The notes: generated by a model not told the origin, from the sequence alone. Counted from the stretch's first letter, positions 50,401 through 58,127 are shown. The stretch is 64,000 nucleotides of DNA from Mastigias papua (GCA_964019165.1 OZ025273.1:11297279-11361278), one strand, 5' to 3'. Numbers and translations: made by a program.

Positions 50401-53030
50401 TCTAAGGTACCCTAAATTGCATTATGCCACTAGTCACATCGATGCAAAGATTCATCAACTCTGCAACATTCTTAAAAGGAAGGAAGTACAGTTTTCAAAA
50501 AGGTAGTAGCATGAGTTTAGTATTGCAACGTCAAAGCATCGCAGTGTATGCACAACGTGTAATGGGATATTTGGAGAACCTATGTGTCGTTTAATGTAGG
50601 CCAGATTTCAGGTGCTTCATCTTTGTACAACTAATATGCTCATAGCAAACAAATTATATTTGCAAATTCAAAGTCAAGGATACTTGCTTACGATTAATGA
50701 ATGAACTATAAAGAAATCTTTAGGATAATTAATGCAATTCTTACGTTCTCTAGGAACTTCTTGATATTGGCATTATCAACAGAGGTCATCGCAAAAAACT
50801 GCTGAATGAGATCGAAAAGTTGCCCCCACAAGAAATGGACCAAGGAGTCCCTGTATGTAACTTGACTCATATGCTGTATATCATATATTATATATTATAT
50901 ATTATATATTATATATTATATATTATATATTATATATTATATATTATATATTATATATTATATATTATATATTATATATTATATATTATATATTATATAT
51001 TATATATTATATATTATATATTATATATCAACGCTGCTGCCCTAGAAGATCTTATAATCAAATCATAAGGAGCTTTTAGACAGCAATTCTGATTCTATTG
51101 CAGAATCACAGTGCATTGCTGTAGTTCAAAAAGCTTTGTAATTATTTGTTTGTTTTGCATTGCACATCTTCATGCCAAACGATTGTAAAATTCACAATAC
51201 CCCCCTACCAAATCTATTGCTTATGATTTCTGTTTCTTTAACTAGATAAATTAAATGAAAAGATTGGTAAGCACTGCATTGTTTCGATAGCTAGTCCTCG
51301 GAAAAATTGCTTTAGATTGTTATTATGGTATTGACCAATTATACAATCTCACAGGATGATGTTAGAGACTGGCTTATAAAGCTTGGACTTGAAAGCTATT
51401 GGGAGAAATTTAGCAGTAATTCATACACAGAGCCAAATTCACTCGCTGACCTGAAGTTTATGGATAGGCAAACTATTATGCAAACTTTCCAGATAGTAAA
51501 AGAAGGTCACTTGAAAAAGCTTTCAAACGCGATCTGCTACCTCGCGTATCCAAGTTCTGGTAAGCATTTGAGGTATTATTTTCTTTGTGGAATGCTCTAA
51601 ATGTAGCTAAGTTGGTAGGAAACTTCTGGGGCCTTTTATGGTGCCAGTGGAACAGTGGCTTTTAAGGACAAGCGAAAGTCACCCAGCAGGAAGCACGTCA
51701 GGGATAGACATAAATATGGTATTAACTAGCACCATATTTAATTCAATTATTCTATAATTTCTATTTACCCCGTGCTGTTTTCTGTGTTATGGCAACTGCA
51801 ATAGGATCGTGCCTCTATCACCTTCACATAATCATGGTATCACTGATTGGCTCTACTGAGCTAGAAGGCAAAATGAGAAGTATAAAACGGACATGGATGT
51901 GGAGAGAAATGGCCCTTGGGAATTTTATGTCAGTCAAAATAAGTACACATACAACTTGCAAGGTCAAAATTATCATAGGGAAAATGCATGAAATCTCAGT
52001 CCAAAGCACAGTTACTTGCCTGAGAGCACATCGATGAAGAATATTATAAGGAACTTAAATCTACATTCAATGCAAAAAGTTTCTTGTGTTTGCTTTCCAA
52101 GCGACTTGATAAACCATAGATTGATACAACATCATTATTTTGTAAGAGAGAGGGTGATACAAGCTCATAGAAACTTGCACCATGTCATCTTTAGGTTTTA
52201 GTTAATTCTGCAGTTTTTCAGGGGTATTTCTTTAGTATAGTTATATGCCCTTTTTATGGCTTCCATGAAGTATAGACAAGGAATTGACACAAATATATCA
52301 ACGTAGTGTTTCCTGTAGTCTCAAGATAATATGTTTATAATCAGTTGGTTTGAATTAGTATTCTTCTGTACACTACTGTAAACACTAACAATAAATATTG
52401 GTATTGACATTAGAACAAGTGATAAACATTTATATTGCAGCTCAACGGAAAGTTAGAAAAGCTCGAGCTGAATTAGACAAAGCACCTTTACTTCCACAAG
52501 ATCCCGAGGAAGCAAAGTTCTGGGAGAAGCTTCGCACTGTTTGCCTTTTGCCAGAGCAGGCTGCATTCAGCCAAAGTGATGAACTTAAAGAGAAGTTGGT
52601 TGAGCTTCGTAATACTGGGCTAATGATGCTGATAGTTGTTAACATTCTATGGCTGACAATCATGCTTACAATCATTGCACAGGGAAAGAAATTGCACATT
52701 CTTAACACGAATTTCCTTGGCTTGCTATTCCTTTCGCTATACACTATCGTGCTGCTGGTTCAGTTTTGCACACTACTGTGGCACAGAGTTGGCACGTGGA
52801 TTCACCTGATGTCCCGGACTCCGTTCAAACCAGGCTCTAGTATCAACATGAGCTGGTCATTTCATGATGATGAACTTCCACCAGAGCCGACCAACGATAG
52901 CTTGTTTATTGCAAAGCAACGGATCAACAGCCGAATTGAGCGGCATCCACGACAGAGAAGCTCAACTCCAGAGAACTCCAAAGCATTTAGGACCATTTTC
53001 CCGCCCACACAAGAAAATATTTTGCATTGA
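15247..53030 (+). CDS. CHS: Chitin synthase, 18-exon gene model (span), with tandem SAM domains
   Basis: Membrane glycosyltransferase (family 2) that polymerises UDP-GlcNAc into chitin at the plasma membrane. Joining 18 exons with GT-AG borders and matching phases gives 4617 nt, 1538 codons plus stop. Order: acidic N-terminus, about nine membrane helices (residues ~90-540), catalytic domain (~570-910) with DADV, CSPGCF, GEDRW and QRRRW, further helices (~895-1040), WGTRE (~1055), a proline-rich segment (~1140), SAM 1 (~1204-1262), SAM 2 (~1275-1340) and two C-terminal helices (~1400-1456). The ATG at 15247 is preceded by an in-frame TAA at 15241. The GEDRWL-to-QRRRW region and the short segment before it resemble the animal type II group rather than insect enzymes. 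5' UTR exons were not sought. Introns 1, 3, 4, 8, 10, 11, 13, 14, 15 and 17 contain nothing I recognise. Confidence 0.9.
16919..17206 (+). CDS. CHS: Chitin synthase exon 2 (TM segments)
   Basis: 96 codons, phase 0 at both ends, acceptor TTTAG and donor GTAAGA. Contains hydrophobic stretches around ESAGLSLYVIGVLSV, MNALFIVPVFW and LSFFAILLQLGGLFGIVF, as expected for the N-terminal membrane bundle. Confidence 0.88.
17304..17402. repeat. (TA)n array in intron 2 beside a PLE end
   Basis: TA-rich run with small interruptions, pure TA from about 17338. It lies on the 3' side of a hammerhead-like motif (minus strand), the same arrangement as at the PLE palindrome. Confidence 0.9.
17403..17510 (-). 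mobile_element. Solo PLE terminal fragment in intron 2
   Basis: Shares with 10281-10420 the order (TA)n, a short AT-rich stretch ending near ATATACT, AAACGTTTCGAT, CTTCATCAGTACTAA and TTACAATGA. There is no coding sequence. It is probably a very short 5'-truncated insertion of the same PLE family. Confidence 0.65.
17459..17496 (-). ncRNA. Hammerhead-like motif, intron 2 PLE fragment
   Basis: Minus strand: GUACUGAUGAAGAU, loop AAUAU, AUCGAAACGUUUAC. Helix II is GAU/AUC with a different loop from the palindrome copies; helix I has GUA/UAC. The extra A after CUGAUGA is conserved. Confidence 0.65.
17748..18241 (+). CDS. CHS: Chitin synthase exon 3 (TM and cytosolic loop)
   Basis: Phase 0 start after TTGCACAG, phase 2 end at GTAAGT. 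A helix ending in ISFGW leads into a polar ~80-residue loop, a further helix near IFFIPLFCAAVAHF, and the start of another helix completed in exon 4. Confidence 0.88.
19400..19692 (+). CDS. CHS: Chitin synthase exon 4 (TM segments)
   Basis: Phase 2 to phase 1. Joins exon 3 to give IGYHLAWLACTMTMQR, then FALPLTLSTP and a helix with FFATTYYAW, all typical of the chitin synthase region just before the catalytic domain. Acceptor CTGTCTAG, donor GTATTT. Confidence 0.9.
19959..20362 (+). CDS. CHS: Chitin synthase exon 5 (start of catalytic domain)
   Basis: Phase 1 to phase 0. Encodes the start of the glycosyltransferase domain, with YICTTMYHEESYEM (corresponding to the ATMWHE region) and FFDDG. 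It ends in HLKDNYK at the donor GTAACA. The Met/Val near 19961 is internal and not a start. Confidence 0.92.
20720..21159. mobile_element. MITE with TA target duplication, intron 5
   Basis: Ends read TA-CAGTAAA (20718-20726) and TTTACTG-TA (21153-21161). The inverted termini match over ~30 bp with mismatches (shared CAGTAAA and TTTAAGA.CCTAC blocks) and weaker pairing continues inward (CAGGCTG against CAGCCTG). The 440-bp length, lack of coding sequence and TA duplication fit a Tc1/mariner-type MITE. Confidence 0.6.
21574..21640 (+). CDS. CHS: Chitin synthase exon 6 (67 nt)
   Basis: Short exon, phase 0 to phase 1, giving KKRWSQVMYMSYVLDFRE, the KRWSQVMYM block conserved in animal chitin synthases. 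Acceptor TTTTTTCAG, donor GTACTA. Confidence 0.9.
22200..22310 (+). pseudogene. LINE reverse-transcriptase C-terminal stub, intron 6
   Basis: A short open stretch reads IWNGLPNGMKSAHNVHISKR followed by LIEQWDG and a stop, the usual ending of Jockey/CR1-like LINE proteins (WN.LP...FK..L..W). It is too short for a family call. Confidence 0.6.
23211..23407 (+). CDS. CHS: Chitin synthase exon 7 (DADV motif)
   Basis: Phase 1 to phase 0, acceptor TTTAAAG, donor GTAAGT. Contains TTDADVKF, the metal- and UDP-binding acidic motif, then GAVCGRTHPMGSGPLVWYQ and GHWLLK, all canonical for the family. Confidence 0.95.
24054..24093 (-). ncRNA. Degenerate hammerhead-like motif, intron 7
   Basis: Minus strand: CAUACUGAAGAUGA, then a perfect 5-bp hairpin ACUCG/CGAGU with loop AGCA, then AGAAACGUUUAUGG. 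Helix I CAUA/UAUG pairs. The first core box is CUGAAGAUGA rather than CUGAUGA, so catalysis is doubtful, but the GAAACGUU block matches the PLE copies elsewhere in the window. Confidence 0.45.
25085..25126 (-). ncRNA. Decayed hammerhead of left PLE arm, intron 7
   Basis: Mirror of the intact hammerhead at 25731-25771 but with the first box mutated to CUGACAA and the third to CUAAAA. It is almost certainly inactive. Confidence 0.5.
25284..25565 (-). pseudogene. PLE GIY-YIG C-terminal fragment, intron 7
   Basis: Minus-strand frame containing NSRMKSDSAIGQHLIKNPEC, then YLDDNFRTIGQARSFFHLSG and LESVYTKSQKP. This is the segment downstream of the GIY-YIG core in a common animal PLE group. The catalytic GIY and YIG motifs themselves are not present, so it is a 5'-truncated remnant. 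Confidence 0.65.
25731..25771 (+). ncRNA. Canonical type I hammerhead ribozyme, intron 7
   Basis: All parts are present. Helix I is CAUACU (25731-25736) with AGUAUG (25766-25771), 6 bp. CUGAUGA lies at 25737-25743, helix II GUC/GAC with loop UCG at 25744-25752, and GAAA at 25753-25756. Helix III is A/U pairs closing UUU, with C17 at 25765. Cleavage would fall between 25765 and 25766. It sits in the right arm of the inverted PLE pair and on the sense strand of chitin synthase intron 7. Confidence 0.88.
26137..26275 (+). CDS. CHS: Chitin synthase exon 8 (CSPGCF motif)
   Basis: Phase 0 to phase 1, acceptor CTCTAG, donor GTTTGT. Encodes VAEHVLGSVLCSPGCFSIYR and a segment ending in DFLTKDM. The loop between CSPGCF and GEDRW is shorter than in insect enzymes. 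Confidence 0.93.
26685..26940 (+). CDS. CHS: Chitin synthase exon 9 (GEDRW and QRRRW motifs)
   Basis: Phase 1 to phase 2. GEDRWL holds the catalytic base region and QRRRW the acceptor/product-binding signature of processive synthases. A membrane helix begins at its end. Acceptor TATCAAG, donor GTATGG. Confidence 0.95.
27187..27682. mobile_element. TTAA-flanked MITE with internal 76-bp repeats, intron 9
   Basis: Flanked by TTAA at 27183-27186 and 27683-27686. The inverted ends are GCCCTGTCCAAACG and CGTTTGGCCAGGGC, with one mismatch and a 1-bp offset. Internally the motif GTCGAGAGCGTTTGGC recurs five times, including two ~76-bp tandem units near 27509-27660. A TTAA duplication is typical of piggyBac-type elements. 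No transposase is present. Confidence 0.65.
28361..28580 (+). CDS. CHS: Chitin synthase exon 10 (post-catalytic TM)
   Basis: Phase 2 to phase 0, acceptor CATCGTAG, donor GTGAGT. Two to three hydrophobic helices that form part of the chitin-translocating channel in the family. Confidence 0.9.
29825..30050 (+). CDS. CHS: Chitin synthase exon 11 (TM, start of WGTRE)
   Basis: Phase 0 to phase 1. Begins VADDIAKQIAD, then a helix LSPSTIYLLFM and a second helix ending YSVANLTDRSWG. The WGTRE motif is split across intron 11. Acceptor TTGACAG, donor GTAAGT. Confidence 0.92.
31162..31352 (+). CDS. CHS: Chitin synthase exon 12 (WGTRE, cytosolic segment)
   Basis: Phase 1 to phase 0. Completes WGTRE, then a hydrophilic stretch. 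An earlier possible donor (GTATGC at 31251) is also in phase 0 and would shorten the exon by 102 nt. The later GTATGT at 31353 is preferred because the coding frame continues open with a typical Ser/Glu-rich linker. Confidence 0.82.
31720..31830 (+). repeat. Dispersed repeat, copy B
   Basis: Related to 7650-7790: GACATGGGTGTGGCATCCAA, CTGATAGCAAATC and GCCGACAGCATAA in the same order and spacing. Confidence 0.5.
31900..33000 (-). pseudogene. CR1/Jockey-like LINE remnant with internal deletion
   Basis: On the minus strand the endonuclease-RT linker (32716-32994) reads YKKCRNQVNALNEGLKNQYF, then W..INKLLNK and EMNEFFCSMA. After ~250 bp, a reverse transcriptase C-terminus follows at 32470-32280 with LHYCCSIWGCC and LQRLQNRAA, and finally SLNALVPKYLSDIF and YRGANCWISL near 32230-32050. 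The whole catalytic palm is missing, so an internal deletion has removed it. Confidence 0.75.
34342..34548 (-). pseudogene. BEL/Pao C-terminal DUF5641-like fragment
   Basis: 68 codons with SKLARGRWRLGRIIKI and RPLQKLVPLEV, the characteristic carboxy end of BEL/Pao polyproteins. Confidence 0.8.
35097..35345 (-). pseudogene. BEL/Pao integrase fragment
   Basis: 82 codons reading CQRHEGLTYPSP, then FRVSVDSAGLLYI and VKVYICLFTCVVSRAV. This is the first catalytic block of a BEL/Pao integrase (the V-D-x-A-G-P-L-Y region). The rest of the catalytic core was not found intact. Confidence 0.75.
36336..37249 (-). pseudogene. BEL/Pao reverse transcriptase and connector, broken
   Basis: Pieces at 37064-37249 (with IGDIKSALKLIQ, motif A-like), 36903-37100 (SGLLKHNIHRYAEKDPLF and SFDVDDLVTG, where the usual Tyr of YVDD is Asp) and 36336-36719 (KVLGVNWNT, ISLKVIASMYDPL, Pao-type A17 region). 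The frame changes between them are incompatible with function. Confidence 0.75.
37587..38309 (-). pseudogene. BEL/Pao gag region, broken
   Basis: Two open pieces (38103-38309 and 37587-37979). The second contains FHNRTLQALRKRQDQY and IVSKLPDNIRV, matching the DUF1759-like gag domain of BEL/Pao elements (H-x3-L-x2-L and a KLP motif). A gap with frame changes separates the pieces. Confidence 0.65.
38798..38989 (+). repeat. Gypsy 5' LTR
   Basis: 192 bp, begins TGTTGTATTC and ends CATAACA. About 95 percent identical by eye to the 3' LTR, with one extra GTT unit. Confidence 0.92.
39044..39676 (+). pseudogene. Gypsy gag, frame-shifted
   Basis: The start is probably ATG 39044 (MAQKQLPAVAP). That frame reads FAKWKKSFEYFYMRLG and stops near 39175. 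The homologous continuation, TFDDRKKATLLHI through ALDQHFSVLK, is in another frame to 39389. A third piece, 39425-39676, resumes with DQVIAACNSSKLRKRLL. These are retroviral-like capsid segments of Ty3/gypsy gag; at least two frame changes inactivate it. Confidence 0.75.
39628..41868 (+). pseudogene. Gypsy pol: zinc knuckles, protease, RT, RNase H; one stop
   Basis: Frame 39628-41868 is interrupted only by TGA at 41437-41439. Order: two CCHC knuckles (39680-39795), aspartic protease with FIDSGT, reverse transcriptase with KLDLCEGYHQL (motif A) and ISDNVLIWG (motif C), and RNase H with TVDASPYGLGAIL and ETDHKPL. The catalytic pair in motif C is Asp-Asn instead of Asp-Asp, which should abolish polymerase activity even without the stop. 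Confidence 0.9.
41869..43118 (+). pseudogene. Gypsy integrase region, frame-shifted
   Basis: A shifted frame (to 42379) shows the HHCC zinc region (LAHESHQG...HCHTC) and the DDE core: IDLQGPCPSG and LLSDNGPQF. After a TAA at 42377-42379 the third block, AANGQIENMNHT, follows, and the C-terminal part shifts frame again near 42481 and 42740. It is clearly Ty3/gypsy-type integrase, non-functional. Confidence 0.85.
43205..43393 (+). repeat. Gypsy 3' LTR
   Basis: 189 bp, begins TGTTGTATTC and ends CATAACA, preceded by the purine tract. Followed directly by GGGTT. Confidence 0.92.
44590..44820 (+). pseudogene. LINE C-terminal stub, intron 12
   Basis: Plus strand with stops: KHVEYNLRTKKENKLWARIT, then ELPLEYS, then ALLAFKKKINNWTGKMHLQ in shifting frames. 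This matches the end of CR1/Jockey-type LINE proteins (NLR...LP...FK..I..W). A fragment near its start recurs in the 687-bp tandem unit. Confidence 0.55.
45304..47090. repeat. 687-bp tandem repeat, two full and one deleted copy
   Basis: Units 45304-45990 and 45991-46677 are almost identical, apart from a handful of changes near the start. A third copy from 46678 to about 47090 has diverged and lost ~180 bp in its middle. The 90-codon open frames in the first two copies are identical because the DNA is; no domain is seen. The unit contains a stretch (TTTTAAAACAATTCTATGAA) related to 44581-44600 by the LINE stub. Confidence 0.92.
48239..48458 (+). CDS. CHS: Chitin synthase exon 13 (proline-rich segment)
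   Basis: Phase 0 to phase 1, acceptor TCTTTTAG, donor GTAAGT. Contains DIPPRPPKPPKLPLR, a proline-rich tract resembling SH3-type ligands, followed by a basic region. It is joined to exon 12 across the 16.9-kb intron on phase and content, so the link is less certain than the others. Confidence 0.75.
48745..48821 (+). CDS. CHS: Chitin synthase exon 14 (SAM 1, first part)
   Basis: Phase 1 to phase 0, acceptor TTATGCAG, donor GTTAGA. Encodes an acidic lead and IGEFLHGQYK, the first helix of a SAM domain. Confidence 0.8.
49395..49463 (+). CDS. CHS: Chitin synthase exon 15 (SAM 1, middle)
   Basis: 23 codons, phase 0 on both sides. FINNGYDDLTFLVGMKEQ fits SAM helices 2-3 (N-G-Y-D-D-L is a common SAM signature). 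Confidence 0.85.
50754..50852 (+). CDS. CHS: Chitin synthase exon 16 (SAM 1, end)
   Basis: 33 codons, phase 0 on both sides. ELLDIGIINRGHRKKLLNEI is the typical SAM C-terminal half (LGI...GHR...I). A 7-bp AT satellite begins ~25 nt after its donor. Confidence 0.88.
50878..51028. repeat. 7-bp AT satellite (ATATATT)n in intron 16
   Basis: About 150 bp of a 7-bp unit made only of A and T, starting ~25 nt downstream of the exon 16 donor. The repeat is nearly self-complementary. Confidence 0.95.
51355..51559 (+). CDS. CHS: Chitin synthase exon 17 (SAM 2)
   Basis: A complete second SAM-like domain in one exon: VRDWLIKLGLESYWEKF, then LADLKFMDRQTI and VKEGHLKKLSNAI. Phase 0 to phase 1, acceptor CTCACAG, donor GTAAGC. 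Confidence 0.88.
52441..53030 (+). CDS. CHS: Chitin synthase exon 18 (C-terminal TM and tail)
   Basis: Begins in phase 1 after ATATTGCAG. AKFWEKL...CLLPE and LKEKLVELRN match the conserved cytosolic helix of animal chitin synthases, followed by two membrane helices and FHRxG-like WHRVGTW. It ends in a ~75-residue Ser/Arg-rich tail and TGA at 53028-53030. No convincing polyadenylation signal was assigned. Confidence 0.92.
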
Positions 53031-55640
53031 GAATTCAAATACTAAATGCACGCATATTGTTTGTAAGAAACCCAACAGAAGGCCTGGTTCTAAAAGCTCC
53101 TTATTTTTAACTTCTTTCGACCATACCTTAGTACCAAAAAAATTCTTACTAGTCCCTTAAATTTAACGGCAAGTTCAGTGCTAAGTTTTCAGGGGTACTA
53201 TGGATTTAGCATATTTCAAAGGAAACCCGCCTATGAACGAATTGCTACAAGGATTGCACAATTTACGCGAATTGTGGTTGTTAGTTATTCCTTATTTGCA
53301 GGTATCACGATATGTAAAAGTGAAAAGTTCCTAAAGGATGTTATCTTTAGCTTTAAAAGTTCCTTAGACTTTTTGGCTTCTACTTATAGGCTCCGTATAG
53401 CTAAGTTGGTTCCTATTAATAGAAAAATTTGTTAGTCATATTGTTTATGGGTAAATATCATAGTGTCTAAACTTATCAATTGTCCCTTAGATTATGTTAA
53501 TACTCAAGCAGTGTTAATACAACTTTACCAGACAATTAGTCTGTTTGAATGTTGTCTAAACTTTTTTCCCATGTAAATACGCGGTGCTAGATAAAGGCTT
53601 CAGCAATGAATGCAGAAAATTTGTAGAAGCGAACGAGAAAAAGTAACTAAAAAGAACAGAACATGGTCAAGATAATGTAGCAAAGGGGATTCAATGAAAG
53701 CTATGCTAGGAAAATGAATTGGGAACATAAAATGATGTAAATATAACCCAGAGGGAATAACAGGGAAAGACAATGTAAATATGCTCTGGGGTATAAGTGA
53801 GAGGTGCAAAAATGTCATAGAAGCCAGGAGCATACTGAAAAGATGCAGAATAAGTTCAGAAATACCAAGACTTATGCAGAAATTGGAAGAATGCGGCAAG
53901 CAACAATACTGCAAGTTTTCCCGTTTTTGCAGTTGCCCAGACAAGTGATGTTATACAATTTGAAACTGGGTGGAAAAACTGGAGGTACCGATTTGTGCTG
54001 GATTTTTACAGAAGACTCCTTTTTGTATAGCTATGTTCCTGAGCTGTGAGAGAACGATTCCCTGTTAATTTTTATAATTTGGTATGAAATCCCAAACAGA
54101 CGAGAAGGTAAAGACAAAATTTAGTCCTATGAGATCCCCTTTGTTGGGAAGTGTCTGTTAGAGAGGACATTTATCCTCAGCCGTCGGCATTATTGAGGTA
54201 GGGTAACCAGTTCCATTCCTCTTCACCTTTAAATCCCCAGTGCAGGCACGGTGTTGGTAGGAGGCTGTGGTCTTCAGACCCCAATTTCTGTTAACCAGTG
54301 ATTTCTCTAGCCTTTATCAAACAATTATCATCTGTAGCCCCCACCTTTAATGTATAACCCCACTCTTTATGATCCAAACTAAGGCCAATGGGTTCTCACG
54401 CATCCTAACAGTCTAGCCACTGTGACATTCGACCATCCTAATTCAAGTAATGACTGTAATTCGAACAGCCCTAGCAAATTTTGATTATAAATGATGAACT
54501 CTATGGTAGCGATTGAGACCTTCATTAATCGAGAGGTATAGCCTAATGGAGAGTTATGGTGTAATACATTTTTGTCTCTAAAGAGGGGATCTTATACGAA
54601 AGAGGGGGGCATATATGAGAGGAGAGACATATATTAGAGAGATGGGTTTATTTGAGAGGAGAGGCATATATGAGAGATAAAGGTAAATTTATACATTCAT
54701 GTGAAAACGGAGGGAAGTTTATTCTTTGTTCTATAGTGGTCACACTGTTAGAGAATGCAAATGAATACAGATATTCTTGAATATAGGCTTATTTACATCG
54801 CTCTGTTTTCTATGTGGGCACTGAAAAGGGAGAAATTTGAATATGTTTAACTTTCTCAAAGATAAAAGTTCAAGTGTGACACGAAATTTGAAACAGCAAA
54901 ACTGGCACTAACAAAGTTCAAACTAACATAAATTGAATTCATAGTATGGGGAACGATCAGTTCAAAAGTATATTGAATTAATGAAAATAATCCCAAATAA
55001 TAAAAGATTGTATAATTAACTATTACATATATATTGAATTATATTTACATATGTGCTTAATAAATTGTTAAAAAGCTGATTATCTAACATAAACAGAAAT
55101 AAAAATTGGGAAAATGCCAGGATTCAACGCTTATTATTTTGGGACGAAATTAAAACTGCATTTGAAAAGCTTTCATTTATGAACATGGAAATCGATATGG
55201 AATTGCCTCGTTTGGAATGCTTATTTTCACGGGAAGTTTATTTCTCACAGAACTAACGTGCTCTGAAGAGAAGACTAATTTTCATGGTCAATAAAAGAAC
55301 TACTAGAAACCTACAATACCACTCAATGTACACATGAGTATAAAATGCCTGAGGCATGGTTTTCATAATTTCTCATGTTAACATCCATTCCTATGGAAAA
55401 AAGGTCGGTGTTTTCAGTTCTGACATTATTTTTTGTATTATGTGAGAATTGAAACAGTTATTGTCACTTTTCTGCGCCAAATCTCGCCATCTTGGTTGTC
55501 AGATGGACGTAGGCCGTGATGTTATGGGACGAATCCATTTCCATCCTCTTGATAAGGCTCTATACTATAGGAAGACAGGGAGAAAGTCCAGGATGAACAA
55601 TGCTTCAAACGATTGTAGGGACGATATGATGATAATTTTG
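53031..55640. other. 3' flank of chitin synthase, no recognisable gene
   Basis: Short open frames only. 54590-54690 is purine-rich with recurring GGCATATATGAGAG / GAGACATATATTAGAGA steps. The 3' UTR presumably begins here, but no clear AATAAA site was tied to it. Confidence 0.5.
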
Positions 55641-55659
55641 AAAGTGTTAGAAGTAATGC

Positions 55660-55900
55660 TTATTTATAAGCGGACATTGATGGAGAGAATGCCCTGGATG
55701 ACCTTTCGATTAAGCAAATCAAAATTTCCATAATTCCACTTGTTTCCAGGATTCTCCAAAGCAACTCAAAAAATTTTATAAGCGGGGTCCAAGGAATGAT
55801 CCTAGCTTGGAGAATTTGAGAGAGCCAAGTAAGGGCATCTTTTGAATCGGTGTATAGCCTCAATTTGCTTTCGTAAAATATCAGCTGGCTTTATAGCTCA
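55660..55900 (-). pseudogene. Possible BEL/Pao RNase H scrap
   Basis: Minus-strand frame contains LRLYTDSKDALTWLSQ, resembling the TDS...LTW motif of Pao-type RNase H, then PWTPLIKFFELLWRILE. The motif is short and isolated, so the family is tentative. Confidence 0.4.
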
Positions 55901-58030
55901 TCTCAATTTATTTCTTTCAAGAAAATACTGAAGCTAGCATTTGTAACCTCAATAAAGACCAATTAACAAAGTATTCTGTCCGATCAGGTATGTTTAATTA
56001 TCTATGATCCAGTAGACCTCTTCAATTGCAATCGTGTTGACTGTAATAGTGCTTACTATCTTCAGCAAAATCTAATTGCGACGCTGTACGTATCGCGCCT
56101 CATACATGAATTATCTCTTCGGAAGGAGGCAAAACTTTGCCATATTTAGTATTATTTAGTAGGCCTAGTAGTATCTATACATGTGCAACCAATTTCGCCT
56201 ATGACGCAAGATCTAGACAGTATGATATGGAATCCCCATATCATCGCCATGCATTACACTGCGGATTTTCTTTTGTTTATAGATTTCGTAAACTCTAACC
56301 TTGCATCAGACATAAATACTAGGATGGCTCGAGAATAAAATAACGTTACTATATCTCTATATTTGGTCAAGTTTGGGCAGTGTAATTCCGCGTGATATGA
56401 TTGCATGTCGTAAGTGCAATACTTCTGCAATCATATCCTACCCCATATATACCCCTCGTATATCCTAAAGAGTTAGAGCAGAGTTAGAGTAGAGTTTGAG
56501 TTAGAAGCTTATGCTGTAGGTACTTGAGAATGACCTCAGTAGTTATATCGAATTTAAAGAAACCAAGTTGTGTCTATCGAGCTATCCTGCCTCATACAAT
56601 CAACGTGATCTGGCAACAGATCACATGACTGTGTCACTTACTTGGAGGAGTTTTTCCGTGAGGTGCCGCCATAGTTGGCTGCGAGGAGAGAAATTTTGAA
56701 TTTTCCTTGTCCAGAAGATTCACTTAGCAGTTGCAAAATATGTTCACAGGGTTTAATTTGTAACACGTATTTTTATCCTTCAGAGATATTATCTGGATAA
56801 TATGGAAATATATGTAAACTAGGAGGTCCAACTAAAGATGTGGTATTTAGACTCTAAAGTCAGTATACTTACCAAATGCAGAATCTTTCTTAGCAAGACT
56901 GAACTGCAGTGAAAAAGTAGTTGATAGAAATGATTATATTTCAGGGCTGCAACAGTAGTAGTTAGCAGTAATAATGAAAAACAAATATTGCATTTGAATA
57001 GTATCTGTGCTATCTCATAATTGCAAGAAAAGCAAGCATTCCAAACCAGACTCCTTGAAAAGTTGGGGGAGGAGGAGAGCAGCAAAGAGGCGAGAAATGT
57101 TTCTGGGAAAGGTATGACTCTTTGATGGCCTTGAAAGATTCCCAAGGGACATTAATAACAGCTGGAGTTTCGTAAACTTCTTCGAAGCAAAATATGCAGG
57201 GAGATGCTTAGTTTGAACCTAACAATATTTATAGAAGTAGGAAGCAAACGAGAAATGCATAACATAGATGAATAAAGATGTGAAGAAAATGAATGAATAT
57301 CAGCATATTGCCTCATCTTTGCACAAAATCTAACTGATACAGCTTCTGTTGGATATCAAAACTTTATTCCGTATATTGTAATCTCTAAGATTACGAATTG
57401 TGTTCAACCAGAGATTCTTTCATATTATCACTTGTAATGACTGTGTGGCTCTACATCCTCAGCTATCACAGCCAGCAAATACTGTAAACAAAATGGACAA
57501 AATGTGAACTTGAGGATTAAAAAACACAGAAAAGCTTTTAGCTACTACATATTTACATTTTTACTTCACTGAATATGGACTATTTATGGCCTATTATTTT
57601 GTCTCGGTCTCTGTTACTTTGACTGAAGGAAATGAAAATTCAGTATTTAATAATTTAGCATTTTTCCTCTCCAGTAATGCGGTTTCTTAATTAAGACTTC
57701 TTATCTAAAACTTAGGACTTGTTTATGCTTCCAACAAGGTACTAACTGTAAATCTCTCTATTAACAGATATTGCAAATGGCTGAAACTTATATTTCACAC
57801 CAATCATCTTTAACTCACGAAACATGAAGATTTTCACTAAGAAAAAATATGCTGTAAAATATGGGGAGAGCTGTATCCTCGACAAGTTTAACCACTGAGA
57901 GATTTCCTAAACTAACTACTTCATTCCATGCAATTTAGCCTGTTTGATTCTGTATCATTGTTTTGTATGAATCTTTGGTGATGCTATTGCGTTACTTTAT
58001 TTCTCGTTGAGTTGTACATATTTGTTATGA
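55900..58030. other. Intergenic, nothing recognised
   Basis: AT-rich sequence with no conserved domain, RNA gene or clear repeat seen on either strand. Confidence 0.5.
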
Positions 58031-58055
58031 CAAGTGAAAATGCGAGAAAATAACC

Positions 58056-58127
58056 GACCCGAGCGGGATTCGAACTCGCGACCCCTGACATTGTACGCCA
58101 GTGCTCTACCAACTGAGCTATCGGGCC
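58056..58127 (-). tRNA. tRNA-like sequence (ACA anticodon), probably a SINE head
   Basis: The minus strand folds as a 72-nt cloverleaf: acceptor GGCCCGA/TCGGGTC (7 bp with one G-T), D stem GCTC/GAGC, anticodon stem CTGGC/GTCAG with loop GTACAAT, and T arm around TTCGAAT with one A-C mismatch. The anticodon would be ACA (Cys), unusual because eukaryotic Cys tRNAs normally have GCA. 3' halves of the same sequence recur nearby in inverted orientation. A tRNA-derived SINE or pseudogene is more likely than a functional gene. Confidence 0.65.

Noticed and set aside
53178..53435. 85-codon frame downstream of chitin synthase as a separate gene
   Set aside because: No domain recognised and no splice signals. 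It is probably in the 3' untranslated or flanking sequence.
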